From: Aerococcus viridans
Lineage (GTDB): Bacteria; Bacillota; Bacilli; Lactobacillales; Aerococcaceae
Direction: 5' to 3'
DNA: 64,000 bases
Assembly: GCF_002871935.1 (NCBI RefSeq)
Contig: NZ_PNHQ01000004.1
Coordinates: 1-64,000 of the forward strand
A model generated the notes under the pieces. The model saw nothing but the letters and a program-made list of their open reading frames with translations. It did not search any database and was not told the origin of the DNA. Below are positions 28,093-36,682 of this stretch, one piece after another. Position 1 is the stretch's first letter. Each line of letters opens with the position of its first letter. Both the position numbers and the translations under genes were made by a program.

Positions 28093-28974
28093 ATGATGGA
28101 TGGAGAAGTAGCACCGGCAAAAATCAACCTTGCTCAAGATATATTATTTCGTCGCTCAGACAACTATCATGAAGTGGCAATGGTAATGGCATCTATTGAT
28201 TTATCTGATTACCTTACTTTTGAGTTGATTCCAGAAGATAAAATTATTGTAGAAACTAGTCGTGCTTTTTTGCCAGAGGATAACCGTAATCATGCTTATC
28301 AAGCGGCTCAGCTAATGAAAAAACTAGGGAATATTAAAACAGGTGTACATATTTCTATCGATAAGCGAATCCCGGTCGCAGCAGGATTAGGTGGTGGCTC
28401 AACGGATGCGGCAGCGGTATTTCGGAAGCTGAATACTTTGTGGGATATCAACTTACCTTTGAATGAATTACAGACATTGGCAAACCAAGTTGGATCTGAT
28501 GTAGCTTATTCGATTGCAGGTGGAACGGCTTTAGTGGAAGGTCGTGGAGAAAAAATCCGCCAAATTCAACCGATACCTAAATGTTGGGTTATCCTAGCGA
28601 AACCGGCTATTTCAGTTTCTACCCGAAAGATTTTCAAGCAATTAGAAATTGAACGTTTGAACTATGAACCGAATGCACCAAAAGTATTGAAAGCGCTAGA
28701 GTCTGGGTCTTATGAGGACCTTATGGCTGCAATTGGTAATTCATTAGAGTCAGTGACGTTTAATCAACATCCACAATTAGCGCAATTAAAAAAACAAATG
28801 CACCATTTTGGTGCGGATGGGGTAACCATGTCTGGTTCAGGGCCAACGATTATTGGCTTTACACAAGTTCATAGCCGAGGTCAGCGCATCTATAACGCTT
28901 TAAGAGGTTTTTGCAAAGAAGTTTATATGGTACGTATAATGCCTGAAATAAACGATGCATTCAAAGACATATAA
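28093..28974 (+). CDS. ispE: 4-diphosphocytidyl-2-C-methyl-D-erythritol kinase (IspE) homologue
   Basis: A GHMP kinase of about 293 residues. The motifs are APAKINLAQDI near the start, the ATP loop PVAAGLGGGSTDAAAV (about 96-111) and SGSGPTIIGF near the C-terminus. IspE acts in the MEP isoprenoid pathway, yet most Lactobacillales make isoprenoids from mevalonate and often keep ispE as an orphan at this locus, so the real substrate here is uncertain. ATG 28093 is chosen because GGGAGG lies seven bases upstream; a longer frame begins inside the preceding hairpin region. A terminator follows. Confidence 0.9.
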   Translation: MMDGEVAPAKINLAQDILFRRSDNYHEVAMVMASIDLSDYLTFELIPEDKIIVETSRAFLPEDNRNHAYQAAQLMKKLGNIKTGVHISIDKRIPVAAGLGGGSTDAAAVFRKLNTLWDINLPLNELQTLANQVGSDVAYSIAGGTALVEGRGEKIRQIQPIPKCWVILAKPAISVSTRKIFKQLEIERLNYEPNAPKVLKALESGSYEDLMAAIGNSLESVTFNQHPQLAQLKKQMHHFGADGVTMSGSGPTIIGFTQVHSRGQRIYNALRGFCKEVYMVRIMPEINDAFKDI

Positions 28975-28984
28975 ATGTTAAGGA

Positions 28985-29012
28985 AAAGGTCGAGCTAGAA
29001 CTCGACTTTTTT
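28985..29012 (+). terminator. Terminator of ispE
   Basis: AGGTCGAG pairs with CTCGACTT around a 6-base loop and is followed by a T-run. Confidence 0.85.
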
Positions 29013-29014
29013 AC

Positions 29015-29043
29015 TTGCTAGCTTTTTGTAAGTGTGCTATATT
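29015..29043 (+). promoter_or_regulatory. Promoter of the zinc ABC transporter operon
   Basis: TTGCTA, a 17-base spacer and TATATT; the start site near 29050 lies directly before the Zur-like box. Confidence 0.65.
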
Positions 29044-29053
29044 AGCTTTTGTC

Positions 29054-29074
29054 AAATCGTACCGGTTACGATTT
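29054..29074. promoter_or_regulatory. Zur-type operator
   Basis: AAATCGTA-N5-TACGATTT is a perfect 8-bp inverted repeat with the spacing and arm sequence of the Bacillus Zur box. It covers the predicted transcription start, so a zinc-loaded repressor would block the promoter. Confidence 0.8.
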
Positions 29075-29122
29075 ATTTTGGTTTACTGTTGATATCAATA
29101 ATCATTTGAAAAGGAGAAAATT

Positions 29123-30124
29123 GTGAATAAATTGACACGTATACTTGGTGTACTTGCCTTAACAGCAATTGCTTTTTTAGCGGCCTGTAGTAATCACCAA
29201 GGGACATCAAGCACAAATGATGAAGCTAGCTTAAAGATTGTGACCACCTTTTACCCAATGCAAGCACTAACCAATGCGGTAGTTGGACAGGATGCTGATG
29301 TGACAGTGATGATGGAAAATGCAGATGCGCATGAATATGAACCAAGTGCTCGAGATGTTGCGACGTTAAATGAAGCAGATGTCTTTGTATATAATAGTGA
29401 GGATATGGAGACGTTTGTACCAACCTTACTTGAATCGATTGATAATCCTGATTTAACGATCATCAAAGCTGCTTCAGACATTGCGTTAATCGATGGTGAT
29501 GTCGAAACAGTAGGTGAAACAACAGAGGGCACACATTCGGATGAAGCGCACCAAGAAACAGAAGACCATGACCTTGAAGGACATAGTCATGAAACGGACC
29601 CACATACTTGGCTAGATCCAGTAAATGCAGTGGCTGAAACGCGGACGATTGCTAATGCGTTAACAGAAGTAGATCCTGATAACGCTGAAACTTATCAAGA
29701 GAATGCTGAACAATTTGCTAACGACATGATGGCTGTTCACGAAGAATATGCAAGCATTTTTGAAGCAGCAGAAACAAAAACCTTCTTAACAGAACATGCT
29801 GCCTTTGGCTATTTAGCCAATCGTTATGGTTTACATCAAGCAGCAGTTACAGGATTAACAGATTCAGCTGAACCATCGCCTAAACGTATTGCCGATATCG
29901 TTTCTTATATGGAAGAAAACAATATATCTGTGATCTATGGACAAACTGGTGGTGCTACTGAAATTGCTACAACAATTGCTTCAGAAATTGACGGAAATGT
30001 TGGTGAATTACAGTCAATGGAGCGTATTGATACCAGCCAATATCCAGCAGATGGGGACGGTTTTATTGCAGTAATGAAAGCTAATTTAGAGAGTTTGGCA
30101 AAGGGCATCCAAAAAGATATTTAA
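29123..30124 (+). CDS. Zinc ABC transporter substrate-binding lipoprotein
   Basis: A 333-residue lipoprotein with signal sequence and lipobox LAAC (Cys at about residue 22). The mature part belongs to the ZnuA/AdcA cluster A-I family: VVTTFYPMQALTNAVVG, ENADAHEYEPSARDVATL (zinc ligand His), TDPHTWLDPVN, LTEHAAFGYLANRYGL and the C-terminal QTGGATEIATTIASE. A His/Glu/Asp-rich loop (GTHSDEAHQETEDHDLEGHSH, about 137-157, written here as a range because it is long) is typical of zinc rather than manganese binders. The start is GTG with AAGGAG upstream. Confidence 0.93.
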   Translation: MNKLTRILGVLALTAIAFLAACSNHQGTSSTNDEASLKIVTTFYPMQALTNAVVGQDADVTVMMENADAHEYEPSARDVATLNEADVFVYNSEDMETFVPTLLESIDNPDLTIIKAASDIALIDGDVETVGETTEGTHSDEAHQETEDHDLEGHSHETDPHTWLDPVNAVAETRTIANALTEVDPDNAETYQENAEQFANDMMAVHEEYASIFEAAETKTFLTEHAAFGYLANRYGLHQAAVTGLTDSAEPSPKRIADIVSYMEENNISVIYGQTGGATEIATTIASEIDGNVGELQSMERIDTSQYPADGDGFIAVMKANLESLAKGIQKDI

Positions 30125-30150
30125 ATAATAGAAAATAAAGGAGGGATACG

Positions 30151-30846
30151 ATGCACTATATAGAAGTAAAAAATTTAGGTTTTTCCTGGGACAAGGAACC
30201 CGTATTAAATGATATTTCCTTTACTGTAGATCAGGGAGAATTCGTCATCTTAACTGGGGAAAACGGCGCAGCAAAATCAACCTTATTACGTAATATACTT
30301 GGTCTTTTATCACCTGACCAAGGCACTGCCAAGATTTCTAAAACCAATGCAGCTGGACAAAAATTACAGGTAGGCTATGTACCTCAAACTTTAAACAGCT
30401 TTAATGCAGGCTTTCCAAGTACAGTGTATGAATTCGTAGCGTCTGGCCGTTTCCAACAAGATCGTTGGTTTAAAAAACTAGATGAAAATGACAAATTACA
30501 TATCGAGAGAGCTTTAAAATCAGTAGGTATGGAAGAACAGCGCGATAAAAAAATTGGTGATCTTTCTGGTGGACAAAAACAACGAATAGGCTTAGCTCGC
30601 ATCTTTGCGACTGACCCCGATTTATTTATATTAGATGAGCCAACTACCGGAATGGATAAGAAATCTCGAGCGGCTTTCTATGATTTATTACGACACAATA
30701 CAGAGAAACATGGGAAAGCTATTCTAATGGTTACCCATGATGACAATATTATAGATGATTATTACGATAAAAGGATTCATTTAGTAAGAGAGGAGAATTC
30801 GCCTTGGAGATGTTTCAGTATGAGTTCATGGGACGGGCATTCATAG
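30151..30846 (+). CDS. Zinc ABC transporter ATP-binding protein
   Basis: A 231-residue ABC ATPase: Walker A GENGAAKST (the GAAK variant is usual in zinc transporters of this group), signature LSGGQKQRIGLARIF, Walker B DLFILDEPTTGMD, and the switch histidine in MVTHDD. It partners the permease encoded at 30804, whose start lies 43 bases inside this gene. GGAGGG precedes the ATG. The operon is completed by the substrate-binding lipoprotein. Confidence 0.94.
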   Translation: MHYIEVKNLGFSWDKEPVLNDISFTVDQGEFVILTGENGAAKSTLLRNILGLLSPDQGTAKISKTNAAGQKLQVGYVPQTLNSFNAGFPSTVYEFVASGRFQQDRWFKKLDENDKLHIERALKSVGMEEQRDKKIGDLSGGQKQRIGLARIFATDPDLFILDEPTTGMDKKSRAAFYDLLRHNTEKHGKAILMVTHDDNIIDDYYDKRIHLVREENSPWRCFSMSSWDGHS

Positions 30847-31604
30847 CCGCAACTGCTATTTCATTTATTTCCCCAATTCTAGGCTTACTATTAATTATGC
30901 GTAAGCAATCATTAATGGCGGATACTTTAGCCCATATTTCATTAGCTGGGGTTGCGTTTGGTTATCTACTTAGTGTAGAGCCAACAATTACAACGATCTT
31001 ATTTGTGGCAGCAGCAGCTTTAATCTTAGAATATTTACGGGTAATTTATGCCAATTACTCTGATATTTCCGTAGCTATGATGATGTCAGGGGGCATGGCC
31101 TTAGCTTTATTACTTTTGAATCAGGTGAATTCAGCTGCATCAGTTAATGCTTACCTGTTTGGTTCAATTGTGACGGTTTCATCTTTACAAGTATATATTT
31201 TAGTTGGTTTAGCTATTTTTATCTCAGCTGGTTACTTAATTTTTAAACGACCTTTATATTTAATTTCATTTGATGAAAATACGGCCTATACTGCAGGATT
31301 ACCTGTTCGATTGATTTCAGTTATCTTTTCAATTATTACGGGTATGGCCATTGCTTTGATTATGCCAATTGCCGGTTCCTTACTAGTATCCGCGATTATT
31401 GTTATGCCTGCAGCAATTGCACTTCGACTGATGAAAAATTTTGATTCAGTCATCATAGTGGGCATTATTATCGCCATGTTTGGCATGTTTACTGGACTGA
31501 CAATGTCTTATTATCTGGATACACCACCAGGTGCAACCATTGTAGGGATATTTGTTATATTATTTATCATTGAGAGTGGTTTTCTTAAAATCACTAAAGG
31601 CTAA
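30804..31604 (+). CDS. Zinc ABC transporter permease
   Basis: A 266-residue membrane protein of the ABC-3 (ZnuB/AdcB) family with about eight membrane segments. Characteristic are RKQSLMADTLAHISLAGVAFGYLL near the N-terminus and ALIMPIAGSLLVSAIIVMPAAIALRL in the second half. TTG 30804 is the likely start because AGAGGAG lies eight bases upstream; the ATG six bases later is too far. A strong terminator follows. Confidence 0.93.
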   Translation: MEMFQYEFMGRAFIAATAISFISPILGLLLIMRKQSLMADTLAHISLAGVAFGYLLSVEPTITTILFVAAAALILEYLRVIYANYSDISVAMMMSGGMALALLLLNQVNSAASVNAYLFGSIVTVSSLQVYILVGLAIFISAGYLIFKRPLYLISFDENTAYTAGLPVRLISVIFSIITGMAIALIMPIAGSLLVSAIIVMPAAIALRLMKNFDSVIIVGIIIAMFGMFTGLTMSYYLDTPPGATIVGIFVILFIIESGFLKITKG

Positions 31605-31618
31605 TTACGAATGTTTAG

Positions 31619-31657
31619 AAAATGAGCTAGTTCATATATGAATTGGCTCATTTTTTT
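31619..31657 (+). terminator. Terminator of the zinc transporter operon
   Basis: AAATGAGC-TAG-TTCAT pairs with ATGAA-TTG-GCTCATTT, followed by a T-run. Confidence 0.9.
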
Positions 31658-31671
31658 ATGTTTTAGAAAAA

Positions 31672-31684
31672 ATAAACGAACATT
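31672..31684 (+). promoter_or_regulatory. Candidate PurBox upstream of purR
   Basis: ATAAACGAACATT matches the PurBox consensus AWWWCCGAACWWT at 12 of 13 positions, with the central CGAAC intact. Position upstream of purR suggests autoregulation. Confidence 0.5.
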
Positions 31685-31765
31685 ATGACAAATTTTCCTT
31701 TCATATTGGATAAATTCAATATATAATGAATATCAATACAAGAAGAATTTGAAAGGTTGGACTAT

Positions 31766-32593
31766 ATGAAAATCAAACGTAGCCCGCGTCTAGTGGACAT
31801 GACACAATATCTATTATCCCATCCACATAAGTTGGTTTCTTTAACATTTTTTGTGTCACGTTATGAATCAGCGAAATCATCCATTTCTGAAGATTTGACA
31901 ATTTTAAAAGAACAATTTGAATTAAGTGGATTTGGAAGAATCGAAACTGTAGCTGGAGCTGCTGGTGGTGTCATATATATTCCAATGATGTCAGAAGAAG
32001 AAGCAGTTGTAGAAGTTGAGAACTTGATTTACCAATTAGAAGCTGCAGATGATCGGATTTTACCAGGTGGCTATTTCTACTTAACAGACTTATTGAGTGA
32101 CCCAGATCAACTACGTAAAATTGGTAAAATTATTGCAAGCTACTATGCAGACTCAAAAGCGACTGCTATCATGACAATTGCTACAAAAGGTGTACCAATT
32201 GCACAGATGGTTGCATTATACTTGAATATCCCATTTGTCATTGTACGTCGTGACTCAAAAGTAACCGAAGGCTCTACAGTTTCTATCAACTACGCAACCA
32301 AAGGGACAAGTCGTGTAGAGAAAATGGAATTAACAAAGTCTTCATTACCACAAGGTTCACACGTGTTAGTCATTGATGATTTCTTAAATGGTGGTGGAAC
32401 GATTACCGGAATGAATTCAATGTTAAAAGAATTCAACTCAACATGTGCAGGGATTGCTGTATTATGTGAGTCTGACACACCGGACCGCGAAATTGACTTT
32501 GAATACCAATCATTGATTAAAGTACAAAAAGACCCATCATTCGCTAAAGGATTCGAATTAACACTAGGTACAATGTTTAACGAAAATAAATAA
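31766..32593 (+). CDS. purR: Purine operon regulator PurR
   Basis: A protein of about 275 residues with an N-terminal winged helix (KIKRSPRLVDMTQYLLSHPHKLVSL) and a PRTase-fold C-terminal domain whose PRPP loop reads LVIDDFLNGGGTITGM (about 199-214). Bacillus PurR represses purine synthesis genes and is relieved by PRPP; Lactococcus PurR acts as activator. The start is placed at ATG 31766, as in homologues, rather than TTG 31757. The place after ispE matches Bacillus except for the zinc transporter in between. Confidence 0.94.
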   Translation: MKIKRSPRLVDMTQYLLSHPHKLVSLTFFVSRYESAKSSISEDLTILKEQFELSGFGRIETVAGAAGGVIYIPMMSEEEAVVEVENLIYQLEAADDRILPGGYFYLTDLLSDPDQLRKIGKIIASYYADSKATAIMTIATKGVPIAQMVALYLNIPFVIVRRDSKVTEGSTVSINYATKGTSRVEKMELTKSSLPQGSHVLVIDDFLNGGGTITGMNSMLKEFNSTCAGIAVLCESDTPDREIDFEYQSLIKVQKDPSFAKGFELTLGTMFNENK

Positions 32594-32600
32594 CCAGTAT

Positions 32601-32646
32601 AAAGACCTATAGACGAATTTGGAAAATGCCGTCTGTAGGTCTTTTT
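32601..32646 (+). terminator. Terminator of purR
   Basis: AAAGACCTATAGACG pairs with CGTCTGTAGGTCTTT (one G-U pair), followed by TT. Confidence 0.88.
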
Positions 32647-32735
32647 GAGTGATAAACAGCTAATATGAGGTAAAAGAGAATTTTTTAGGATAAAATGTTT
32701 AAATGTTGCAAATAGTCATGGTAGAATTTAAAAAG

Positions 32736-32803
32736 TAATTATTAAGAAATAATTATTAATTGTATATTTAAATGATACCTAACATCATTATGTTATGATG
32801 TTA
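32736..32803. promoter_or_regulatory. Two consecutive palindromes before the polysaccharide operon
   Basis: TAATTATT-AAGA-AATAATTA (32736-32755) and TAACATCAT-N6-ATGATGTTA (32780-32803) are both perfect inverted repeats and neither has a T-run after it, so they look like operators or leader structures rather than terminators. The ugd start is 33 bases further on. No convincing promoter could be placed. Confidence 0.45.
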
Positions 32804-32835
32804 AGTACATATATGTAAGATAGGGAGATAAAGAA

Positions 32836-34002
32836 ATGAACATAACAGTAGTGGGACAAGGATATGTTGGGCTAGCAAATTCAATGTTATTAGCACAACA
32901 TAATAATGTAAAAGCATTGGAAATTAATCCAAATATCGTAGAAATATTAAATTCAGGGAAATCACATATTAAAGATGACTACATAAGTGATTTTCTACAA
33001 AATAAAGAATTAAACTTTAAAGCAACATCTGATCCTGAAGAAGCATATAAAGATACTGAGTTAGTAATTATTGCGACACCGACTAACTATGATGTCGATA
33101 CGAATTCATTTGATACTAGTACAGTTGAAGCAGTTATCGCCCAAACTCAAGAGATGGAACTTGATGTACCAGTGATGATAAAATCAACTATTCCAATTGG
33201 TTTTACAATTAAAATGCAAGAAAAATATGGAACAGATAAAATTTTCTTCTCACCAGAGTTTTTACGAGAAGGAAAGGCATTATATGATAATCTATACCCA
33301 AGTAGAATAATCTACGGTTCTACGGCAGATTTTGTTCAAAAAATTGCACCAATTTTTGTTGAAGGTGCTGTAAAAGAGTATATAGAGGTTCTGTTTATGG
33401 AACCGACAGAAGCAGAAGCGGTTAAGTTGTTCGCCAATACATACTTAGCAATGCGTGTTTCTTACTTTAATGAGTTAGATACATATGCTGCTTCTAAGGG
33501 ACTAAATGCCCAATCAATTATAAAAGGTATTAGTTTGGATCCAAGAATTGGTGATTTTTATAACAATCCATCGTTTGGTTATGGTGGCTATTGCTTACCA
33601 AAAGATACTAAACAATTATACGCCAACTATAAGGATGTACCTAATGAACTGATGGGGGCTATCATTCGCTCAAATGATACTCGAAAAGAGTTTATCGCAC
33701 AAGAAATAGCAAATAAAAATCCGAAAGTAGTCGGCGTTTACCGTCTGACAATGAAGCAAGATTCTGATAATTTCCGTGAATCTGCCGTCCAAGGGATTAT
33801 TAATCTATTGGTAGAAAAAGGTATTGAAATTGTTATCTATGAACCTACTGTTAAAGAAACAACATTTAATGGTTTAAATGTCAACAATGATTTTGAAAGC
33901 TTTAAACAAGAAGCCGATGTTATTATTTCTAATAGAGATGCTAAAGAATTAGAATCAGTTAGATCAAAAGTATTTACTAGAGATTTATTTAATGAAAATT
34001 AA
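32836..34002 (+). CDS. ugd: UDP-glucose 6-dehydrogenase
   Basis: Oxidises UDP-glucose to UDP-glucuronate in two steps with NAD. The 388-residue protein has the NAD-binding GQGYVG (7-12), the linker ATPTNYD, KSTIPIGFT, and the catalytic Cys253 in FGYGGYCLPKDTKQL. The C-terminal domain is shortish but complete. It heads the polysaccharide cluster, so the polymer probably contains glucuronate or a derivative. AGGGAG precedes the ATG. The neighbouring genes are AT-rich compared with the flanking core genes. Confidence 0.93.
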   Translation: MNITVVGQGYVGLANSMLLAQHNNVKALEINPNIVEILNSGKSHIKDDYISDFLQNKELNFKATSDPEEAYKDTELVIIATPTNYDVDTNSFDTSTVEAVIAQTQEMELDVPVMIKSTIPIGFTIKMQEKYGTDKIFFSPEFLREGKALYDNLYPSRIIYGSTADFVQKIAPIFVEGAVKEYIEVLFMEPTEAEAVKLFANTYLAMRVSYFNELDTYAASKGLNAQSIIKGISLDPRIGDFYNNPSFGYGGYCLPKDTKQLYANYKDVPNELMGAIIRSNDTRKEFIAQEIANKNPKVVGVYRLTMKQDSDNFRESAVQGIINLLVEKGIEIVIYEPTVKETTFNGLNVNNDFESFKQEADVIISNRDAKELESVRSKVFTRDLFNEN

Positions 34003-34005
34003 TAG

Positions 34006-34773
34006 ATGGGATTGGACAATTTGAATCAAGATGCATTAGTTTCAATTATTACACCAGTTTATAATGCTGAGAGTTTTATAGCAGATACAATTGATTCAGT
34101 TATAAATCAAACATATAAAAACTTTGAAATGATATTAGTAGATGATTGCTCAACAGACGACAGTAAGTTGGTAATTGACAAATATTCTTCTGATTCAAGG
34201 ATAAAATATGTAAAACTTTCTGAAAATTCTGGGGCCGCAGTAGCTAGAAATAAAGGAATTGAGCTTGCCACTGGTAGGTATATTTCATTTATTGATAGTG
34301 ATGACGTCTGGCATAAAGATAAATTGAAGAAACAGCTTTGTTTTATGCGTGATAATAATTATGGTTTCACTTATACCAATTTTGAGTTTATGGATGAAAA
34401 AGGTGAACTGAAAAAAAGTTCGCCTAAATTACCTGACAAATTAAACTATACTGGTTTATTGAAGAATACAGCGATAGCATGTAGTACCGTTTGTATTGAT
34501 CGTGAGCTGGTAGGTGATTTTAGAATGCCTTTAGTCCGTAAAGGACAAGATACTGCAACTTGGTTACAAATTTTAAGAAATTATCCAGCTGCTTATTTAC
34601 TTGATGAACCCCTTAATCGCTATAGAATTAGAACGGGTTCGCTTTCAGATAATAAGATTCAAGCATTAAAAAGAACCTGGAACACTTATTATCGTCTAGA
34701 GAAACTGCCGTTTTTAAAAGCTGTGTATTATTTCTGTCATTATGTGATGAATTCAATTTTACGTAGAATTTAA
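34006..34773 (+). CDS. Family 2 glycosyltransferase
   Basis: A 255-residue GT-A enzyme: VSIITPVYNAESFIADTIDSVINQTY at the N-terminus, the nucleotide-binding DDCSTDDS, and the metal-binding DSDD in YISFIDSDDVW. Such enzymes add one sugar to the lipid-linked repeat unit. The donor and linkage cannot be told. The ATG at 34006 has no clear ribosome binding site; TTG 34021 (GGATTGG five bases upstream) is an equally good start. Confidence 0.88.
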   Translation: MGLDNLNQDALVSIITPVYNAESFIADTIDSVINQTYKNFEMILVDDCSTDDSKLVIDKYSSDSRIKYVKLSENSGAAVARNKGIELATGRYISFIDSDDVWHKDKLKKQLCFMRDNNYGFTYTNFEFMDEKGELKKSSPKLPDKLNYTGLLKNTAIACSTVCIDRELVGDFRMPLVRKGQDTATWLQILRNYPAAYLLDEPLNRYRIRTGSLSDNKIQALKRTWNTYYRLEKLPFLKAVYYFCHYVMNSILRRI

Positions 34774-34788
34774 TGAAGGGGCTAGGGA

Positions 34789-35604
34789 GTGAGTAAAAGC
34801 ATGAAAATCGAAACACTTGTTGCCACGATGGATCGTACTGATTTTGACATTATAGAAAGCTTAAATCTTAGTACTGATGCAGTTATCGTCAATCAAAGAA
34901 CCTTTGAGCATTACGTAGAAATTGAACGAAATGGCTATATCAATAAAATATTTTCTACACCTGAAACAGGGTTGAGTAAGAGCCGAAATTTGGCTTTAAG
35001 AAATGCAACAGCAGATATTTGTGTAATCGCTGATGATGATATGAAATATCACAATGATTATGCAGCAGTAATTGAGAAGGCTTATATAGAAAATCCTGAA
35101 GCTGATATCATTGCTTTTCAAGTGAAGAGATTCGGTAATTCAAAACGGGAAAAAACATTTAGAACAAAACCACATTGGGAGAACTATCTTTCTTCAATGA
35201 AAATATCCTCTGTTGAAATAACTTTTAAACGCAAAAGTATCATAGATAATAATATATTTTTCAATGAGAATATCGGTGCAGGTACTGACTTTCCAAATGG
35301 GGAAGAAAGTACCTTTCTCTATGCGGCTTTGAGTAAAGGGTTAAAAATTTTATACTTACCTATTGAAATAGGTCTAGTAGACATTAGTGATTCATCTTGG
35401 CATAGAGGTTATGATGAAAAACATTTTAAAGCAATTGGTGCCCGATATTATAATATGACGAATAAATTTTACTGGTTACTCATATTACAATTTGCATTAA
35501 GAAAATATTCTGAATACAAAGAAGATTCGACTATGTGGGGTGCAATTAGAAAAATGTATAATGGAAAAAGGGAATATAAAAAAGATATAAATAATAAGGA
35601 GTAG
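34789..35604 (+). CDS. Glycosyltransferase (family 2-like)
   Basis: A 271-residue protein starting MKIETLVATMDRTDF, with LSKSRNLALRNATADICVIADDDMKY holding the DDD metal site, and GTDFPNGEESTFLYAALSKGLKI further on. The pattern fits capsule glycosyltransferases of streptococci and lactococci. GTG 34789 is supported by AAGGGG seven bases upstream; ATG 34801 is the alternative. Confidence 0.82.
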   Translation: MSKSMKIETLVATMDRTDFDIIESLNLSTDAVIVNQRTFEHYVEIERNGYINKIFSTPETGLSKSRNLALRNATADICVIADDDMKYHNDYAAVIEKAYIENPEADIIAFQVKRFGNSKREKTFRTKPHWENYLSSMKISSVEITFKRKSIIDNNIFFNENIGAGTDFPNGEESTFLYAALSKGLKILYLPIEIGLVDISDSSWHRGYDEKHFKAIGARYYNMTNKFYWLLILQFALRKYSEYKEDSTMWGAIRKMYNGKREYKKDINNKE

Positions 35605-35608
35605 AAAG

Positions 35609-36664
35609 ATGCAGCTTTGGATAGAAATTCAACGATTTTTAAAAGATAATATCAAGATCATCACAATTTTTGGTGTAATATTCGCTTTAGTACTGGGTGG
35701 ACTCGGTGCTTTTATGACAGGAACTTCTAATAATGCACCAGAGGGTATGGAAGCTTTAGAAGAAGAGGCGATTGAGACTGCAGTAGCATTTGATTTTTAC
35801 ATTGAAGATGCAGAAGGGAATATGTACACGAATGAGGGAATTATTGAAGAATATTTCCGTTCCCCAAATGTATTAGAGACGCTTAATGCAGACGTTGGTA
35901 TAGATTTGAAACAAATTGAGCTAGAGTATTATGAAAAAAATCAAGAAGTATTATCTAACTTTTTACCAGCTGAGCTAATGGAAAAATCTCAAATTATTTC
36001 AGTAACCCAAAATAACAGTACTGGTTTACTAACTTTTGTGGCATCTTCAGATGATAAATCACTAAATGAAAAACTTGCGAATTATTATTACGGAAAACTT
36101 TCCTCAATTCCGTTTGTGGATGAAGATAACTTATATGTATTTGATGGTCCATACAATGTTAAGGATAAACAAATTGATGATGATGAAGAAGAAACAGGTA
36201 TTTCAATAAAATCCTTAATTAAATATGCTGTAATTGGTATTATTTTAGGCATTGTGGTGGGGATTGGATTAGCTTTAATCCATGCTTTATTCGGTAAAAA
36301 ATTAAATTATGCCTTCGGTTATGCAATTGATGATAGTGTAGATTTTATGATTTACGATGAGAAGTTAAATAATTCTGATGAAATTGCTAATTTTGTTAAT
36401 TTTCCTTATTCTAAAAATAAGGTAATTCTTTCAGAAAATGGCCAAGACTTAAATGTTTCTGATATTCAAGAAAAAATTAGCGGAAATAAATTTAAAGTGA
36501 TACCTAATATAGCAGATGACAGTGTAAAAAATCTCATGACAGAATCTTCTGAAGTAATCATGGTGGTATTACCTAATAAAACTTCTAGAAAATGGTTTAA
36601 TACTCAAATGAAACTAATGAAATTGGATAATCTTTCACTTAAAATTATTCAAGTCAACGAATAA
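35609..36664 (+). CDS. Wzz-like polysaccharide co-polymerase with a kinase-like tail
   Basis: A 351-residue protein with two membrane segments (about 17-37 and 205-230) enclosing an extracellular domain, the layout of Wzz/CapA chain-length regulators. The last 110 residues are cytoplasmic and end VIMVVLPNKTSRKWFNTQMKLMKLDNLSLKIIQVNE, which resembles the end of BY-kinases (CpsD-like), where ...VVRxGKTxR...LKLLGANVLGVVLN is usual. No Walker A motif is visible, so the tail would be a degenerate kinase domain; this is inference. No separate BY-kinase gene lies in the cluster. Confidence 0.7.
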   Translation: MQLWIEIQRFLKDNIKIITIFGVIFALVLGGLGAFMTGTSNNAPEGMEALEEEAIETAVAFDFYIEDAEGNMYTNEGIIEEYFRSPNVLETLNADVGIDLKQIELEYYEKNQEVLSNFLPAELMEKSQIISVTQNNSTGLLTFVASSDDKSLNEKLANYYYGKLSSIPFVDEDNLYVFDGPYNVKDKQIDDDEEETGISIKSLIKYAVIGIILGIVVGIGLALIHALFGKKLNYAFGYAIDDSVDFMIYDEKLNNSDEIANFVNFPYSKNKVILSENGQDLNVSDIQEKISGNKFKVIPNIADDSVKNLMTESSEVIMVVLPNKTSRKWFNTQMKLMKLDNLSLKIIQVNE

Positions 36665-36682
36665 TTTAAAGGGAGGAATGAC

